Of a stretch of 25,223 nucleotides of DNA, positions 7,706-15,408 are shown one piece after another; position 1 is the first letter of the stretch; each line of letters starts with the position of its first letter. The stretch comes from an uncultured Collinsella sp. (GTDB lineage: Bacteria; Actinomycetota; Coriobacteriia; Coriobacteriales; Coriobacteriaceae): NCBI GenBank assembly GCA_937926755.1, contig CALBBA010000315.1, positions 1 to 25,223 of the forward strand, written 5' to 3'. A model generated the notes under the pieces. The model did no database searches, was not told the origin of the DNA, and saw nothing but the letters and a program-made list of their open reading frames with translations. The position numbers and the translations under genes were made by a program.

Positions 7706-9080
7706 GCCGCCTCCTCTCTGCGAACGACGCTGCGGCAGACGCGAACGCGCGCGCAACGTCGGGGTTCGTAGGATAGTACACATGCGGGAAGCCCGCCACC
7801 AGGGACGGGGTGGTCGTCATGCAGGGCCAGCCCTTGTCGCGCCGAGGCTTCTGCGCCCAGAAGTCGCCGCCCGGGCAGGTGGACTGCCAGTAGTGGAACT
7901 CGTGCGCGCGGATGCGTGTGCCGCGCGGCCCGTAGAGACCGTCGCGTTGGGAAGCGAGCTCCACGTACCCGAAATGGGACAGCCTTCCCCCGTTCTCGCT
8001 TGCGCCCTCAAGGGCGCCCGCAACAGGCCAGCGCCGCCCCTCGCTATCGGCGATTTCGCGCTGCAGGTACAGAAACCCACCGCATTCGGCGACCGTCGGT
8101 ATGCCGGATTCCACCGCGCGCCGCACCGCCTCGCGCATCGGCGCGTTCTCGGAGAGCTGCCGCGCATGGAGCTCCGGGTAGCCGCCCCCCAGATAGAGGG
8201 CGCTTATCCCCCGGGGCAACTCGCTATCACACAGGGGGCTGAAAAAGGCCAGCTCGCAACCCAGGTCCTCGAGCGCGCGCAGGTTCTCCTCGTAGTAGAA
8301 CGAGAACGCCTCGTCACGCGCGACGGCGACGATGGGCCGCCCTCCCGCGATCAGCTCCAACCGGTAAGGTTCCTCGCGGATATCGGGTGCCGTCGCCGCT
8401 ATTTCGAGCAAGCGGTCGACGTCGACGCTCTTTTCCACCAGCTCGGCCATCTTGTCGATGCGCGCGGAGAGCTGCTCGACCTCGTCGGCGGTCACAAGCC
8501 CCAGATGCCGGCTTTCGAGCGAGAACGCCTCGTCGGCGGGGATATTCCCCAAAACCGCGACGCCCGTGTGCTTCTCGATCGCAGGCGCCGCGTAGGCGCA
8601 GGCAGCGGCGCTCGTCTTGTTCAGCACGACGCCGCGAACGTTCGCACAAGGCAGGAACTCGGCGATGCCGCGGATTACGGCGGCGAGCGATAAAGACGCC
8701 CCGCGCCCGTTCACCACTAAAACGACCGGCGTTTCCGTGTCGCGCGCAACCTGGTAGCTGCTCGCGTCGGCCACGCCGGGCGCCATGCCGTCGTAGAAGC
8801 CCATAACCCCCTCGAGCACCGCGACATCCGCGCCCGCGGCGCCGCGTGCGAGCAGGGCGCGCAGCGTCGGGGCGTCGGTGAAGAAGCCGTCTAAGTTCCC
8901 CGAGCGCGCGCCCACGACGCGGCAATGAAAGAGCGGATCAATGTAGTCGGGGCCGCATTTGAAAGCCGCGCATGCAAGGCCGCGACGCGCGAGAGCGCGC
9001 AGGAGCGCGCACGTGACGACCGTCTTGCCGCTCCCGCTCGAGGGCGCAGCGACCATGAAGCGCGGGATGGACGTGCTCAC
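7698..9080 (-). CDS. cbiA: Cobyrinic acid a,c-diamide synthase
   Basis: ATP- and glutamine-dependent amidation of carboxylates a and c of cobyrinic acid. The N-terminal synthetase half begins with APSSGSGKT (12-20), KCGPDYIDP (41-49) and GVMGFYDG (91-98). The C-terminal triad-type glutaminase domain has LYLGGGYPELHA (296-306) and the nucleophile in AECGGFLYL (Cys333). Length is 460 residues. GTG 9080 overlaps the TGA of cbiET (GTGA); only a weak GAAGG-like ribosome site precedes it. The last His of the glutaminase domain is probably His433 in GFPHVYY, a variant of the usual H-x-H stretch. Confidence 0.93.
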   Translation of the reverse strand: MSTSIPRFMVAAPSSGSGKTVVTCALLRALARRGLACAAFKCGPDYIDPLFHCRVVGARSGNLDGFFTDAPTLRALLARGAAGADVAVLEGVMGFYDGMAPGVADASSYQVARDTETPVVLVVNGRGASLSLAAVIRGIAEFLPCANVRGVVLNKTSAAACAYAAPAIEKHTGVAVLGNIPADEAFSLESRHLGLVTADEVEQLSARIDKMAELVEKSVDVDRLLEIAATAPDIREEPYRLELIAGGRPIVAVARDEAFSFYYEENLRALEDLGCELAFFSPLCDSELPRGISALYLGGGYPELHARQLSENAPMREAVRRAVESGIPTVAECGGFLYLQREIADSEGRRWPVAGALEGASENGGRLSHFGYVELASQRDGLYGPRGTRIRAHEFHYWQSTCPGGDFWAQKPRRDKGWPCMTTTPSLVAGFPHVYYPTNPDVARAFASAAASFAERRRHG

Positions 9081-10426
9081 CGGGCGCCGCCTTCCCCACC
9101 CGCACCACGCGCGCTGACGAGGAACACGGGGTTTTGCGCCTTCATAAGATGGTGCGAGCCTACAGCCTCGGCGCGGGCGGCCGACACCTGGCACGCCTCG
9201 AACCCCTTAAAGCGCGAACCCGAGAGGAGCGCGCACGCCTCGGTGAGCGTCTCAACGGTGACGCATGGCACGCACAGGCGAACCTGCGAGTTCTTCTCGA
9301 GCGCCGCCTCCACGATGGAGGGAAGCTCGCCCGCGCTCCCGCCGACGAACACGGCGTCGGGGACAGGCAGTTTCGCGAGCGCTTCGGGGGCGACACCGGG
9401 GACCGCATGCACGTTGCCGCACCCGAATGCATCCGCGTTCTCTCGGATGAGCCGCACGCCGGTCGCGTTGCGCTCGACCGCCCATACCAACCCCGCTCGC
9501 GCGATGAGCGCCGCCTCGATCGACACGCTCCCCGTGCCGGCGCCGACGTCCCACACGGTGTCGGTCGCAGTAAGGCGCAGCTTCGCGAGCGCGACGGCGC
9601 GCACCTCCTGCTTGGTCATGGGAACGTCGCCGCGGATGAAGAGCTCGTCGGGAATGCCCGAGGAAGCGTACGGCCAGCGGGAGCTCGCGGCGCGGGATGC
9701 GCCCGCAGAGTCCGCCGCGAAAGAAGCCGCCGCGGGCGCAGACGCGCCGGCCGGCGCCTCGGAGGCTGCGCTAGAGCCCGCAGGCGACCCGGCGCAGCCT
9801 GCGAACTCGATAAGCATCACGTTCAAGTCGTCGAACGTCTGACCTGCGATTTCACTTGCGGTCGCGCAGGTGATGCGCTCGTCGGGGTACGACAGGCGCT
9901 CGGCCACCGTCACGCGTGCGTCCCCGAAGCCCGCCTGCACAAGCTCGCCCGAAAGCCGCGAGGGGTCTTCCCCGCCCGACGTGACGAGGAAGAGCTCACC
10001 TGCGCGCTCGGCCTCGGCCACGATGTCGCACGCCACGCCGTGAGCACTCGCAAAGCGCCAATCCTGCCATGGACGCGCGAGGCGCGCGGCGAGATACGAC
10101 GCTGAGCTTATGCCGGGAATGATGCGCACGTCCACCCGCGCGTCGTCGGAGAGCGCCTCCACCAGGCGGCGCGCGCCGCTGAACAGCCCCACATCGCCCG
10201 TCATCACGACCACGGCGCGCTGCCACGACGCCGCATCGGTGAGCGCGGCGACGATGTCCGCCGTCTTCACGAGCTCGCATCTCACCACGTCGGGCGGCAC
10301 GTCGATGCCGACAAGCGCGCGATGAGCGCCGATGACCACGTCGGCGATGTCGATCGCGTCGAGCGCCGCGCGCGAGAGCAAGTCGGGGTTTCCGGGCCCC
10401 GCCCCGATGATCGTTACCTTTCGCAT
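9077..10426 (-). CDS. cbiET: Fused cobalt-precorrin-7 C5-methyltransferase and C15-methyltransferase/decarboxylase
   Basis: CobL-type fusion. Residues 1-208 are CbiE, a tetrapyrrole methylase opening with VTIIGAGPGNPDLLS and containing MTGDVGLFSGA (75-85) and IIPGISSASYLAARL (102-116). Residues 258-440 are CbiT, with DELFIRGDVPMTKQEVR and the SAM-binding VWDVGAGTGS (291-300). Between them, residues 211-256 form an Ala/Ser/Gly-rich, probably disordered linker. Together they methylate C5 and C15 and decarboxylate C12. ATG 10426 has GGGAGA just upstream and overlaps the end of cobJ by 13 bases. The 449 residues are longer than fusions without such a linker. Confidence 0.92.
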   Translation of the reverse strand: MRKVTIIGAGPGNPDLLSRAALDAIDIADVVIGAHRALVGIDVPPDVVRCELVKTADIVAALTDAASWQRAVVVMTGDVGLFSGARRLVEALSDDARVDVRIIPGISSASYLAARLARPWQDWRFASAHGVACDIVAEAERAGELFLVTSGGEDPSRLSGELVQAGFGDARVTVAERLSYPDERITCATASEIAGQTFDDLNVMLIEFAGCAGSPAGSSAASEAPAGASAPAAASFAADSAGASRAASSRWPYASSGIPDELFIRGDVPMTKQEVRAVALAKLRLTATDTVWDVGAGTGSVSIEAALIARAGLVWAVERNATGVRLIRENADAFGCGNVHAVPGVAPEALAKLPVPDAVFVGGSAGELPSIVEAALEKNSQVRLCVPCVTVETLTEACALLSGSRFKGFEACQVSAARAEAVGSHHLMKAQNPVFLVSARGAGGEGGAR

Positions 10427-11157
10427 GGAATCTCCCGATACCCGCGCGGCGTGACCATACGGCCGCCTACGCGCTTCGTGTCCGCGTTGCCGACGAACAC
10501 GGTGGTGAACATGTCGGCATCGAGCTCCCCCAGCTCGGAGAGCCTGCACATGCCCGACTGCTGCCCCTCGCGCCCGATGTTACGAACCCAGCCGCAGAGC
10601 GTGTCGGGGGCCTTCCATTCGAGCATAATCTTCGCCGCGCGCAAGAGCCTGTCGGCGCGCTTTCTGCTGCGCGGGTTGTACAAGCAGATGCAGAAGTCGG
10701 CGCTCGCCACGGCGGCGAGCCTGCGCTCGATGACCTCCCACGGTGTGAGCAGGTCGGAGAGCGACACGACCGCGAAGTCGTGGGCAAGCGGGGCGCCGAG
10801 CACCGCAGACCCGCTCTGAGCCGCGGTGGCCCCGGCGATAACTTCCACGTCTACATCGGGGTAGTCCTCCGCAAGCTCCAGCACGGGGCTCGCCATGCCG
10901 TACACGCCCGCGTCACCGCTGCACACAAGCGCCACGGCTTCTCCGCTCTGCGCGCGCGAAAGCGCCAGGCGGCACCGTTCGACCTCGTGCATCATCGGCG
11001 TCGCGAGATGCGCCGCGTCGGGCACGGCGGCGAGCGCGAGCTCCACGTATTTCGTGTACCCCACAACGATGTCGGCCGCCTCGAGCGCGCGCCGGGCCGC
11101 AATCGTCATGCCGTCGGGGCCGCCCGGGCCGATCCCCACCACGAAGAGCTTTCCCAT
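10414..11157 (-). CDS. cobJ: Precorrin-3B / cobalt-factor III C17-methyltransferase
   Basis: CbiH/CobJ, the methylase that also contracts the ring. It starts with KLFVVGIGPGGPDGMT, and CSGDAGVYGMA and the LYNPRSRKR motif typical of this subfamily follow. The 247 residues match the minimal CbiH length, with no extra ferredoxin or CbiG domain. ATG 11157 is preferred over the adjacent GTG at 11160 because AAGGAG is 5 nt before the ATG but only 2 nt before the GTG. The ATG shares a base with the cbiG stop (TGATG). Confidence 0.94.
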   Translation of the reverse strand: MGKLFVVGIGPGGPDGMTIAARRALEAADIVVGYTKYVELALAAVPDAAHLATPMMHEVERCRLALSRAQSGEAVALVCSGDAGVYGMASPVLELAEDYPDVDVEVIAGATAAQSGSAVLGAPLAHDFAVVSLSDLLTPWEVIERRLAAVASADFCICLYNPRSRKRADRLLRAAKIMLEWKAPDTLCGWVRNIGREGQQSGMCRLSELGELDADMFTTVFVGNADTKRVGGRMVTPRGYREIPCER

Positions 11158-12290
11158 CACCGCTCCTTAAACGAAAGTTCGATAGTTACCTTGGAAAACG
11201 CGACGGTCACGCCGCCGTGAGCGAGCTTCGGGAAGATAAGTTTGCCCCCGTCCGCGAGCGCCGCGCGCTCGCACACGTTGTCGACCCCCACCGTCGCGCG
11301 CACGAAATCAGATGGCGAAACGCTGCCATCGACTTGCGACAACTCATCTGCGGAATACGTCGCAAGCGGAATATTGCGCGCGCGGCAAAAGGCGAGCAGA
11401 CCCTCCTCGTGCGCCTTCACGTCGATCGTCGCCGCCTCGCGCACGGCCGAAGGCGAGATACCCGCCTGCCCGCACGCGAGAAGAAACGCCTCCTCGATCG
11501 CTTCGGCGCACGCACCGCGACGGCACCCTATCCCCGCAACGAGGCAGGGCACGACAAGGCGAGGCGGCTCGGGCGCGGGCGCCGGCGCCCGCCCGCCCGC
11601 CGGCTTCCCCGTCTCACCGGCGGGCACGACTTCGCCCGTTGTCTCCGCCGCGCGAACGGACGCACCCGCATTCGCGCCAGCGAACGGCGACACGACGATA
11701 TCGGCCCGAGCGCGGTCGGACGCAATGTCAACCCCCTCAGGCGGCTGTCCCGAAATCGGCATGTCGGAATAGAGCGCCACGCGCCCGCCCGAAAGCAGCC
11801 GCGCCGACACTCGCTTGATGGCCTCGGGATTCGAAACGGCGAGCCCCGCACAGCGCGCCCACGTATCCACCGCCCACACGCCGCGGACGTCGGTCGCCGT
11901 GGTGATGACGGGGATGGCGCCTACCGCGCGTGCCACAGTTTGCGCAAGCTCGTTCGCACCGCCCAAATGCCCCGACAAAAGCGGGACGGCAAAGCGCCCC
12001 GCCTCATCGATCGCCACAACCGCGGGATCGCTTGTCTTCGAGGCGACATGCGGCGCGATCGCCCGCACGGCGATGCCCGCCGCGCCCACGAACAGAAGCG
12101 CGTCCGACGCTTCCCACGCGAGCGCCGTCCATGCGCGCAGGTCGGCCTTCCCCTCGCCGAACCCGCGCGAAACGGAAACGTCCCAGCCAGGGTCATCTTC
12201 ACCTGTCTGCGCGCAATCGGAAAGCGCGCGTGCGGTGCGCTCCGCAAACGCATATCCCCTCTCGGTGAACGCTACGCAGGAAACCCTCAT
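11157..12290 (-). CDS. cbiG: Cobalt-precorrin-5A hydrolase
   Basis: Opens the delta-lactone of cobalt-precorrin-5A and releases the two-carbon unit as acetaldehyde. The N-terminal domain has LLFVGAAGIAVRAIAP (65-80) and the central domain LLSGHLGGANELA (104-116). The C-terminal domain has AGIGCRRG (252-259) and a family ending around SPSDFVRATVGVDNVCERAAL. A Pro/Ala/Gly-rich linker at about 213-244 separates the central and C-terminal domains. Length is 377 residues. ATG 12290 directly abuts the TAG stop of cobI (TAGATG), one of the few non-overlapping junctions in the operon. Confidence 0.93.
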   Translation of the reverse strand: MRVSCVAFTERGYAFAERTARALSDCAQTGEDDPGWDVSVSRGFGEGKADLRAWTALAWEASDALLFVGAAGIAVRAIAPHVASKTSDPAVVAIDEAGRFAVPLLSGHLGGANELAQTVARAVGAIPVITTATDVRGVWAVDTWARCAGLAVSNPEAIKRVSARLLSGGRVALYSDMPISGQPPEGVDIASDRARADIVVSPFAGANAGASVRAAETTGEVVPAGETGKPAGGRAPAPAPEPPRLVVPCLVAGIGCRRGACAEAIEEAFLLACGQAGISPSAVREAATIDVKAHEEGLLAFCRARNIPLATYSADELSQVDGSVSPSDFVRATVGVDNVCERAALADGGKLIFPKLAHGGVTVAFSKVTIELSFKER

Positions 12291-12980
12291 CTAGCGCACC
12301 ACCATCGTCGAGAAGTAGCTACCCCGATCGGGCACATCGTCGAGCGAGCGGTACACGCGCTCACCCGGAAGCCCACAGTCCTCAACGAGCTCGGCGCCGT
12401 CGAAGGCGCCCTCCTCGCAAAGGATGCGCTTCGTGTCCGCAAGCGAGCGGTGCGCCTTCATGACCACCTTCGTCCCCGGCCAGCCGATTGCGCGGCGCAC
12501 GTCGTCGTAGCCGCCGGGCACGATGTGCAGAGGCGACGACATCTCGGGCGTGAGGTCGCGCTCGAGCGCCGCGGCGACCGCGCAAAAGCTCGGCACGCCG
12601 GGAATGGCGCGCGCCTCGAACCCGCGGGCGCGTACGTCGGGCGCTATGCGCTGGAAGGTGGCGTAGATGCTCGGGTCCCCCAGGTTCAGCAGCGCGACGT
12701 CGCGGGCCGCATCCAGGTGCGCGACAAGCTCGCGAACAAGCGAGGCATGCTCGGCCGCGCGGCGCTCGGCGTCGCGCGTCATCGAGAATCGCACGGGGAT
12801 CACCGTCTTGCCTGTAAGGTCGACGGCGCCGCGCACGATGTCGAGCGCGACCATGACCCCGTCCGCCGTCTGCGGTGCGGCGATGACCGGACACGATTCG
12901 ATTGTGCGGACGGCCTTGATCGTGAGCAGCTCGGGGTCGCCAGGCCCCGTGCCCACCCCGTACAGCACGCCTTTACTCAT
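12291..12980 (-). CDS. cobI: Precorrin-2 / cobalt-factor II C20-methyltransferase
   Basis: CbiL/CobI, the first committed methylase after cobalt insertion in this pathway. GVGTGPGDPELLTIKA (8-23) is the subfamily hallmark; LNLGDPSIYATF and PGVPSFCAVAA follow in order. Length of 229 residues is typical. ATG 12980 overlaps the cbiD stop by eight bases. The frame is open further upstream, but that part lies in cbiD and does not resemble the family. Confidence 0.94.
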   Translation of the reverse strand: MSKGVLYGVGTGPGDPELLTIKAVRTIESCPVIAAPQTADGVMVALDIVRGAVDLTGKTVIPVRFSMTRDAERRAAEHASLVRELVAHLDAARDVALLNLGDPSIYATFQRIAPDVRARGFEARAIPGVPSFCAVAAALERDLTPEMSSPLHIVPGGYDDVRRAIGWPGTKVVMKAHRSLADTKRILCEEGAFDGAELVEDCGLPGERVYRSLDDVPDRGSYFSTMVVR

Positions 12981-14157
12981 ACGTCGCCCCCAATTCCCCG
13001 ATGACTGCATCGGCGCCCGACGTGCGGAAAAGCTCGCGGCGCTCGGCGTCGAACACGACCGCGGCGATGTCGCATGCGCCCGCCGCGCGACGGCGCAACC
13101 TGTCCTCGATTGCCGCAGCGAGCGAGGCGCGCGCAGCGTCCCCCACGCCGGCGGCCTCGATTACCTCGAGCGCCGCCGTGGTCGTGACCGACGACATGAT
13201 CTCGTACACGGTCTTCGTGCCCGCGCCGGCTAAGGCCGCGTGGGCGGCCAGAATCTCCGCGCGGCAGTCGGCGGTACGCGAATGGGTGTCCATGATGCCG
13301 CCCGCAACCTTCACCAGCTTGCCAATGTGTCCCACAAGAAGGACATTGGTAAATCCCTCGCGAACGCAGCAATCAATCGCATCGCCCACAAAGTTGGAAA
13401 TGAAGACCACCGGCGCACCGTTTAGATGGAAATGCCCCGAGATGAACTGCCCGCCGTAGTTGCCGGGCGTGAGCACGACTCCGCGCCACCCCATAGCCGC
13501 ATGCTGCCGGATCTCGAGCTCGATGCTGTCGCGCAAGGCAGCGAGGCTGCGCGGCTCGACGATGCCCGTCGTGCCCAGGATGGAGATGCCGTCCTCTATC
13601 CCCAGGTGCGGGTTGAAGGTCTTTTCGGCAAGGGCAACACCCTCGGGTACCGAAATCGTCACAGCGATATTTCCAGAAAAGCCGTGCGCGGCGCACACCT
13701 CGCGCACCGCCGAAGTGATCATCGCGCGCGGCGTCGCGTTGATGGCGGCCGCCCCCACCGGCTGCTCGAGCCCGGGCAACGTCACGCGCCCCACGCCCAC
13801 GCCGCCATCGACGGAAACTTCCGGTTCGCGCGCGGGCACGCCCTTGCTGCCCGCAGCACCCGTGCCCGACCCCGCATGTTCCACGCGCGCGTACACGAGC
13901 ACGCCGTCGGTCACATCGGCATCGTCGCCTGCGTCCTTTCGCACGGCGCACTGGGCGCACCCCTCGCCGATACATGCGTCGACCACGTTCGCCTCGACGG
14001 GCAGCCCGCCGGGGGTGACGATCGACACGCGGCCGACGGGCTTTCGTGACAAGAGCATCTCGCAGGCCGCCTTCGCCGCGAGCGTGGCGCAGCTCCCCGT
14101 GGTGTAGCCGCAGCGCAGGCGGGTCGTCCCGGTATATATGTAGTGCTCGAAGGCCAC
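12973..14157 (-). CDS. cbiD: Cobalt-precorrin-5B C1-methyltransferase
   Basis: CbiD, the anaerobic-pathway methylase that modifies C1. The N-terminal LRCGYTTGSCATLAAKAA (14-31) and the later SVPEGVALAEKTFNPHLGI and GHIGKLVKVAGGIMDTHS stretches are diagnostic. Length is 394 residues. The GTG start is 1 nt after the TAG of cobM and is chosen because the family begins close to this point; GGAAGG lies about 12 nt upstream, a long spacing. The open frame reaching 14325 is only the shadow within cobM. Presence of cbiD and cbiG together shows the anaerobic route. Confidence 0.93.
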   Translation of the reverse strand: MAFEHYIYTGTTRLRCGYTTGSCATLAAKAACEMLLSRKPVGRVSIVTPGGLPVEANVVDACIGEGCAQCAVRKDAGDDADVTDGVLVYARVEHAGSGTGAAGSKGVPAREPEVSVDGGVGVGRVTLPGLEQPVGAAAINATPRAMITSAVREVCAAHGFSGNIAVTISVPEGVALAEKTFNPHLGIEDGISILGTTGIVEPRSLAALRDSIELEIRQHAAMGWRGVVLTPGNYGGQFISGHFHLNGAPVVFISNFVGDAIDCCVREGFTNVLLVGHIGKLVKVAGGIMDTHSRTADCRAEILAAHAALAGAGTKTVYEIMSSVTTTAALEVIEAAGVGDAARASLAAAIEDRLRRRAAGACDIAAVVFDAERRELFRTSGADAVIGELGATYE

Positions 14158-14158
14158 G

Positions 14159-14950
14159 CTAACTGCTCGCCTTCCGATACCCTGTGGCAAACGAAGGGTC
14201 GTAAAGCTTGCTGCGCTCGTACGACTCCGCTTGCGCGCCGTTGTGCGCAAGCCCGCCGCGAGCTCCGAGCACGCGGCCCACCACCACGAGCGCCGTGCGG
14301 TCGATACCCTCTCGCGCGCCCGCATCGGCGAGCGTGCCCACTGTGCATCGCACCACGCGCTCCTCAGGCCAGGTCGCCTTGTACACGAGCGCCGCCGGCT
14401 CGTCGGAGCTGCGGCCCGCGGCCAAAAGCTCGGCGGAAAGCTCGGCGAGCATACCCGAGCTCAGGAAGATGACCATAGTCGAGCCGCTTTCCGACATGGT
14501 GCGCATACCCTCGCCCGCGGGCATGGGGGTGCGCCCGGAAAGCCGCGTGATCACGACCGACTGGCTGATTCCCGGCAGCGTGTATTCCTGGCGAAGCGCC
14601 GCCGCGGCACCGCAAAAGCTCGACACGCCGGGCACCACCTCGTAGTCCACGCCACGCGCGTCGAGCGCGTCCATCTGCTCCTGGATGGCGCCGTACAGGC
14701 ACGGGTCGCCCGTGTGCAGGCGCACCACTTCCTCGCCCCGCGCATCTGCCGCGCACATCACGTCGAGCACTTCCTCCAAGGTCATGTGCGCGCTGTCGTA
14801 GACGACGCAGGATTCCTTGCACTCGGCGAGCAGCTCGGGGTTCACAAGGCTCCCCGCCCAAACGACCACGTCGGCCGCGCGCAGAAGGCGCGCCCCGCGC
14901 AGCGTGATAAGGTCGGCGGCGCCCGAGCCTGCGCCAACGATATGAATCAT
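14159..14950 (-). CDS. cobM: Cobalt-precorrin-4 C11-methyltransferase
   Basis: CbiF/CobM tetrapyrrole methylase, first gene of the minus-strand operon. IHIVGAGSGAADLITLRG (2-19), VWAGSLVNPELL (30-41), RLHTGDPCLYGAIQEQ (77-92) and PGVSSFCGAAAAL (107-119) are all subfamily motifs. Length is 263 residues. ATG 14950 is preceded by GAAGGGAAGG, a good ribosome site. Upstream lies the divergent region with a riboswitch for the opposite operon; I found no clear riboswitch core in the minus-strand leader. Confidence 0.94.
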   Translation of the reverse strand: MIHIVGAGSGAADLITLRGARLLRAADVVVWAGSLVNPELLAECKESCVVYDSAHMTLEEVLDVMCAADARGEEVVRLHTGDPCLYGAIQEQMDALDARGVDYEVVPGVSSFCGAAAALRQEYTLPGISQSVVITRLSGRTPMPAGEGMRTMSESGSTMVIFLSSGMLAELSAELLAAGRSSDEPAALVYKATWPEERVVRCTVGTLADAGAREGIDRTALVVVGRVLGARGGLAHNGAQAESYERSKLYDPSFATGYRKASS

Positions 14951-15081
14951 CCGAGCCTTCCCTTCCCGTTTCTCATCGCAACCGTTTACGCCGCCATTCG
15001 CGCAGCGGACAAAACACGGCGCCTGCGGCGGCAATCGGCGCAAATACGCAGGCAGGAGGCGCAATGCTGCCCGCCCTGGCT

Positions 15082-15110
15082 TTGACACGTTCACAAGTGC
15101 CCACTATGAT
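15082..15110 (+). promoter_or_regulatory. Sigma70-type promoter of the cbiK operon
   Basis: A consensus -35 box TTGACA (15082-15087) and a TATGAT -10 box (15105-15110) are separated by exactly 17 nt, in the only AT-richer stretch between the two divergent operons. Transcription would begin near 15117, just before the riboswitch. This is read directly from the sequence; activity is inferred. Confidence 0.8.
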
Positions 15111-15149
15111 AGTAAAAGATTCGGCAACGAGCATATGACAATCGGATAA

Positions 15150-15295
15150 AAGGAAATGACCGGCGCGGCGCCCGCACAGCCCGCGCTGGCTTGCGGAGGG
15201 AACCAGGTGGGAATCCTGGGCAAGGGACATTACTGTATAGGACGCGCGGGCGAACCGCCTCGCGCCCCAAGCCAGACTGCTTCGCCTTTTCCTCA
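15150..15295 (+). ncRNA. Cobalamin riboswitch
   Basis: The leader of cbiK holds the conserved core of the adenosylcobalamin riboswitch (AdoCbl class): AGGGAACCAGGTGGGAATCC at 15197-15216, then GGACATTACTGTATAGG (15225-15241), a GC-rich hairpin around 15243-15265 and a B12-box-like AAGCCAGACTGC (15269-15280). The box departs from the common AGCCAGGAGACCTGCC form. The outer boundaries are approximate because the first helix was not folded. It would switch the exported chelatase/ABC operon off when cobalamin is plentiful. Confidence 0.85.
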
Positions 15296-15401
15296 CGGCA
15301 TCGCCGTGGCGTTAGCTCCTTGTGAACCCCGAGGGGTGCGCTTTTCTTTCGCTTGTGCCGACAAGCAACTGTCGCCGGGGGACCGGCAAACCGAGGAAAG
15401 G
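15285..15401 (+). promoter_or_regulatory. Riboswitch expression platform with a candidate ribosome-site sequestering stem
   Basis: Immediately after the B12 box, CCTTTTCCTC (15285-15294) can pair with the ribosome site GAGGAAAGG (15393-15401) with one bulged T. Between them are small hairpins CACGGC-ATC-GCCGTG (15294-15308) and GCCGG-GGGA-CCGGC. A weak CCC-CGAG-GGG hairpin followed by TTTTCTTTC (about 15327-15350) could instead act as a terminator. The mechanism is inferred, not proved. Confidence 0.4.
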
Positions 15402-15408
15402 AAAAACC

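Noticed and set aside
7548..8693. 381-codon plus-strand open frame opposite cbiA and cobT
   Set aside because: Low-complexity composition and overlap with two well-supported genes; no ribosome site.
11217..13004. 595-codon plus-strand open frame opposite cbiG and cobI
   Set aside because: Arg- and His-rich translation without domains; both genes on the other strand have unmistakable motifs throughout.
15020..15100. B12-box-like AAAGCCAGGGCGGGC on the minus strand before cobM
   Set aside because: Only a partial box; none of the upstream aptamer core (GGTG-GAATCC, ACTGT) is present on that strand.
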